A stretch of DNA of 17,706 nt from positions 1 to 17,706 of the forward strand of contig JAJZMO010000101.1 in assembly GCA_021798235.1 (NCBI GenBank), written 5' to 3'. Each line of letters begins with the position of its first letter. The stretch's first letter is position 1. The notes below the pieces were generated by a model, which was not told where the DNA came from, searched no databases, and saw only the letters and a program-made list of their open reading frames with translations. The position numbers and the translations under genes were made by a program. Source of the DNA: Acidobacteriota bacterium (GTDB lineage Bacteria > Acidobacteriota > Terriglobia > Terriglobales > Acidobacteriaceae). Shown one piece after another: positions 14,824-17,706 of this stretch.

Positions 14824-15777
14824 ATGACGACGCAAACCAATCCGGTGGAAGCAGCGGTACTGGCGGCGGGATGGAACAAGCTGCCTGCGCTGTATCGCGT
14901 GCCAGAAAAAACACCTTCACTGGCGGAGGCTCTGGAGTATTGCCGCACGCTGGCCGAGTCGCACTACGAAAATTTCCATGTGGCAACTTGGTTCTTGCCG
15001 CAACGTTTGCGCCCGCATTTTCACAGCATATACGCCTATTGCCGCATCTCGGACGACTTGGGCGATGAGGTGGGCGATGCAGGGCAGTCGCTGGCGCTGT
15101 TGGATTTTTGGCAGAGGGAATTGGATGCCTGCTATCGCGGCGAGACGCGGCATCCAGTTTTTGTTGCGCTGGCGGAGACGATCCGGCAGTGCGAAATTCC
15201 CAAAGAGCCGTTTGCAAATTTGCTGAAGGCCTTCCGGCAGGATCAAACGGTGACGCGCTATGCGACGATGCAGGATGTTTACGGATACTGCGTCAACTCT
15301 GCGAATCCCGTGGGGCAGTTGGTGCTCTACGCCTGCGGATATCGGGATGCGGAGCGCTTCGCGCTTTCTGACTTTACCTGCACTGCGCTGCAACTGGCCA
15401 ACTTTTGGCAGGATGTGAGCGTCGATTATTTAAAAAATCGCATTTATCTTCCGCTGGAAGACATGCGCCGCTTTGGCGTGACCGAAGAGCAGATTCGTGA
15501 GCGGAGATGCACAGACGAATTTCGTGCATTGATGAAGTTTGAAGTTGAGAATGCGCAGAAGCTGTTTGAAATGGGGCTGCCCCTGATCGGCAAGCTGGAT
15601 GCGGAGTTGGCTGTGGACATTGATCTGTTCAGCCGTGGTGGGCAAGAGATTCTGCGCGCGATTGCGCGGAATAATTATGACGTGCTCAGCGCGCGTCCAT
15701 CTATCAGTAAGCCACGCAAGCTGGTTTTACTGATGCGCGCATTGACGAAAAAACTTTTTCCGGGGCGCGCCGCGTGA
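14824..15777 (+). CDS. hpnC: Hydroxysqualene synthase HpnC
   Basis: Squalene/phytoene-synthase family enzyme that converts presqualene diphosphate to hydroxysqualene in the three-enzyme bacterial squalene route (HpnD, HpnC, HpnE). Of 317 residues, the first aspartate-rich motif is RISDDLGDE (DDLGD at 77-81) and the second is NFWQDVSVDYLKNRIYLP with Asp197 and Asp201, the form typical of HpnC. NPVGQLVLYACGY (161-173) is also conserved. The short N-terminal tail (MTTQTNPVEAAVLAAGW) is variable. It begins 3 bases after the preceding dehydrogenase stop and overlaps hpnD by 4 bases (GTGA), so the expression of these genes is tightly linked. Confidence 0.95.
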   Translation: MTTQTNPVEAAVLAAGWNKLPALYRVPEKTPSLAEALEYCRTLAESHYENFHVATWFLPQRLRPHFHSIYAYCRISDDLGDEVGDAGQSLALLDFWQRELDACYRGETRHPVFVALAETIRQCEIPKEPFANLLKAFRQDQTVTRYATMQDVYGYCVNSANPVGQLVLYACGYRDAERFALSDFTCTALQLANFWQDVSVDYLKNRIYLPLEDMRRFGVTEEQIRERRCTDEFRALMKFEVENAQKLFEMGLPLIGKLDAELAVDIDLFSRGGQEILRAIARNNYDVLSARPSISKPRKLVLLMRALTKKLFPGRAA

Positions 15778-16730
15778 GCCTATCCATTGAGCAGGCCTAT
15801 TCTGCCTGCAACACGATCGCTCGTCGTGAAGCGAAGAATTTTTATTATTCCTTTCTCGTGCTGCCGAAGCAGAAGCGGCTGGCCATGTACGCCATGTACG
15901 CATTTATGCGCCATGCCGATGATCTAGCCGACGATGAAACGCTGCCGGTGACCGAACGCCGCGAGAAGGCCAAGGCATGGATTGCCGAGTGGCGGCGAGC
16001 GGCATCGGGCGCGCAGACGGAGAATCCCGTCTTCATCGCCGTGCGCGACGTGCAGAAGAAATTTAAAATTCCCAGCGAGCTGCTCGAACAATTGATTCAC
16101 GGCACCATGATGGATCTGATGCCGCAGACAGCGGAGCCGCAACCGTCAGCCGCGTTTGTGGAAGATGCGGAGGATGCAGCCAGCGGCTATTCCTATCAGG
16201 TGTACAAGAACTTTGATGACCTGTATCAGTACTGCTACTACGTTGCCTCGGTCGTTGGCCTGGTCTGCATTCGCATCTTTGGGTATACGGATAAGCGCGC
16301 GGAGAAGTTGGCGGAAGAGACGGGCATCGCTTTCCAGTTGACGAACATTCTGCGCGATGTGCGCGAAGATGCCGAGAGGGGACGTATTTATATTCCGCTG
16401 GAAGATTTGCGCCGCTATGACGTGCGCGTGGAGCACTTGGCCTCGATGCGCGACAATGAGCTGATGACGCTGAACGCGAAGCTGCTATTGGAAATGGAAG
16501 CGCAGCGTGCGGAAAAATTTTATGCCTCGGCAGAGGCGCTGCTGCCGATGATGGATGCAGACAGTCGGCCAGCGTTGTGGGTGCTGGTGACCGTTTATCG
16601 CAGGTTGCTACACAAGATCATGGCGCGGCAATACCGCGTATTTTCTGAGCGCGTGAAAGTTCCCACACACGAAAAAATAGCAATCCTAGTGCGCGGTTTA
16701 TGGAAGATGGCGCGCGCGCGCTGGATTTGA
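15774..16730 (+). CDS. hpnD: Presqualene diphosphate synthase HpnD
   Basis: Condenses two farnesyl diphosphates to presqualene diphosphate, the first step of bacterial squalene synthesis. Its 318 residues start with a GTG overlapping the hpnC stop (GTGA). Family motifs: REAKNFYYSFLVLPKQKRLAMYA, first Asp-rich motif HADDLADD (DDLADD 49-54), and second Asp-rich motif NILRDVREDAERGRIYIP (starting at 191). VASVVGLVCIRIFG lies between. Odd: between MDL (113-115) and YQVYKNFDDLYQYC there is an acidic, Ala/Pro-rich stretch of about 24 residues (116-139) where most HpnD proteins have only a few. It lies away from both Asp-rich motifs, so activity is expected to be intact. hpnE follows after 18 bases. 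Confidence 0.95.
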   Translation: MSLSIEQAYSACNTIARREAKNFYYSFLVLPKQKRLAMYAMYAFMRHADDLADDETLPVTERREKAKAWIAEWRRAASGAQTENPVFIAVRDVQKKFKIPSELLEQLIHGTMMDLMPQTAEPQPSAAFVEDAEDAASGYSYQVYKNFDDLYQYCYYVASVVGLVCIRIFGYTDKRAEKLAEETGIAFQLTNILRDVREDAERGRIYIPLEDLRRYDVRVEHLASMRDNELMTLNAKLLLEMEAQRAEKFYASAEALLPMMDADSRPALWVLVTVYRRLLHKIMARQYRVFSERVKVPTHEKIAILVRGLWKMARARWI

Positions 16731-16748
16731 GGGCTTGCGGTTTCCATC

Positions 16749-17706
16749 ATGAATGATCCCACCCCTGAGAACCGCACTGCAGCCGCACCTTTACGCACGG
16801 ATGCGGAGCGGTACACGTGCGACGTGGCCATCGTTGGCGGCGGACTGGCAGGATTGGCGGCGGCATGCGCATTGTCCAGCGCAGGCGTGCGTGTAGTGCT
16901 ATTGGAGCGTAGGCCGTATGTGGGCGGACGCGCATCCTCCTATGAACATCCGGGAACGGGCGAGGTGGTGGACAACTGCCAGCATTTACTGCTGGGCAGT
17001 TGCACCAACCTGATCGACTTTTACAAACGAATCGGCGCGCAGGAAAAAATTGTTTGGTTCGACCGGTTCACGTTTTTGGAGCCGGGCGGACGGCGCAGTC
17101 AGTTGCAGCCAGGATGGTTGCCTGCACCTTTGCACAACACGTTTGGATTTCTCTCGGCGCGCGCATTCAGCGTGGCCGATAAGCTGGCGATTGCGCGCGT
17201 AATGCTGGCGCTGCTCGGCGGCGTACCTGAGGACACAGAAGAAAACTTTGCACATTGGCTGGAGCGCCACGGGCAAACGCCCGGAGCGGTGGATCGCTTT
17301 TGGCGTCCGCTGATGCACAGCGCGCTCAATGACGATCTGGATCGACTCTCGGTGCGCTACGCAGGTTTGGTGATTCGCGCATCGTTTTTAAGCTCAGCGC
17401 GCGGCGGAGCCATGGGTTTTTCCTCGCTTCCGCTCAGCGAGCTATATCACCATGCCGTGGGTTACATTGAAGCGCACGGCGGAAGCGTGTTGTTGCGCAC
17501 CAGCGTGGAAGGCTTCGCTCGTGATGTGCAGACGGGACGTTGGACGGTGCAGGCGCTGGGCGCGCAGGTGGACGCAGGAGCAGTCATTCTGGCGCTGCCG
17601 TTTGAAGCGACACAAAAACTGTTGCCTGCTTTGCCAGCGCTGGAGCCAGACGCGAAGAATCCATTGCCAGAGCAGATTGGCCACTTTGAACACTCGCCAA
17701 TTACGG
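16749..17706 (+). CDS. hpnE: Hydroxysqualene dehydroxylase HpnE (FAD-dependent; 3' end outside window)
   Basis: Flavin amine-oxidase-type enzyme that reduces hydroxysqualene to squalene, the last step before Shc. About 319 of roughly 430-470 codons are present. Seen: the FAD-binding Rossmann motif VAIVGGGLAGLAAA (GGGLAG at 30-35) ending in LLERRPYVGGRASS, with Glu53 as the ribose-binding acid; then VVDNCQHLLLGSC, typical of HpnE, and FWRPLMHSALND. The first 24 residues (MNDPTPENRTAAAPLRTDAE...) are a variable tail. The ATG is 18 bases after the hpnD stop with GAGGG about 13 bases upstream. The open frame reaches the window edge with no frameshift. Confidence 0.94.
   Translation, partial: MNDPTPENRTAAAPLRTDAERYTCDVAIVGGGLAGLAAACALSSAGVRVVLLERRPYVGGRASSYEHPGTGEVVDNCQHLLLGSCTNLIDFYKRIGAQEKIVWFDRFTFLEPGGRRSQLQPGWLPAPLHNTFGFLSARAFSVADKLAIARVMLALLGGVPEDTEENFAHWLERHGQTPGAVDRFWRPLMHSALNDDLDRLSVRYAGLVIRASFLSSARGGAMGFSSLPLSELYHHAVGYIEAHGGSVLLRTSVEGFARDVQTGRWTVQALGAQVDAGAVILALPFEATQKLLPALPALEPDAKNPLPEQIGHFEHSPIT

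Overview
The window looks like chromosomal DNA from an acidobacterium (Acidobacteriota, probably class Terriglobia / Acidobacteriaceae). The assignment is an inference: moderately high GC, an SMC protein with a long acidic head insertion, and an hpn gene order with lineage-type small hypothetical genes between the enzymes, as I recall from that group. No phage, IS element, CRISPR array, tRNA or rRNA was seen. Coding density is high, and the three non-coding gaps (about 211, 265 and 207 bases) are each annotated.

Left half (1-5747, all minus strand): a set of cell-cycle and envelope genes. Read in the direction of transcription it is murQ (MurNAc-6-P etherase, peptidoglycan recycling), murA (first committed step of peptidoglycan synthesis), a 76-residue gene of unknown function, a gap holding a perfect DnaA-box 9-mer, and smc (chromosome condensation ATPase), which runs off the left edge with about 990 N-terminal residues in view.

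A 265-base divergent intergenic region (5748-6012) separates this from the right half. It holds several perfect inverted repeats and a promoter whose -10 hexamer lies 6 bases before the only plausible ispH start codon, which suggests a leaderless mRNA.

Right half (6013-17706, all plus strand): a nearly continuous isoprenoid-to-hopanoid cluster: ispH, shc (hpnF), hpnH, a small unknown gene overlapping hpnH, hpnA, hpnG, two zinc-dependent medium-chain dehydrogenases, hpnC, hpnD, hpnE (cut by the right edge). Functionally, IspH makes IPP/DMAPP; farnesyl diphosphate is joined by HpnD to presqualene diphosphate, converted by HpnC to hydroxysqualene and reduced by HpnE to squalene; Shc cyclises squalene to hopene; HpnH adds 5'-deoxyadenosine; HpnG removes adenine to leave a ribosyl side chain. 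The two dehydrogenases and the 140-residue protein have no established place in this pathway. They are the most interesting content of the window: they sit among the side-chain genes, and the dehydrogenases appear to differ in cofactor preference.
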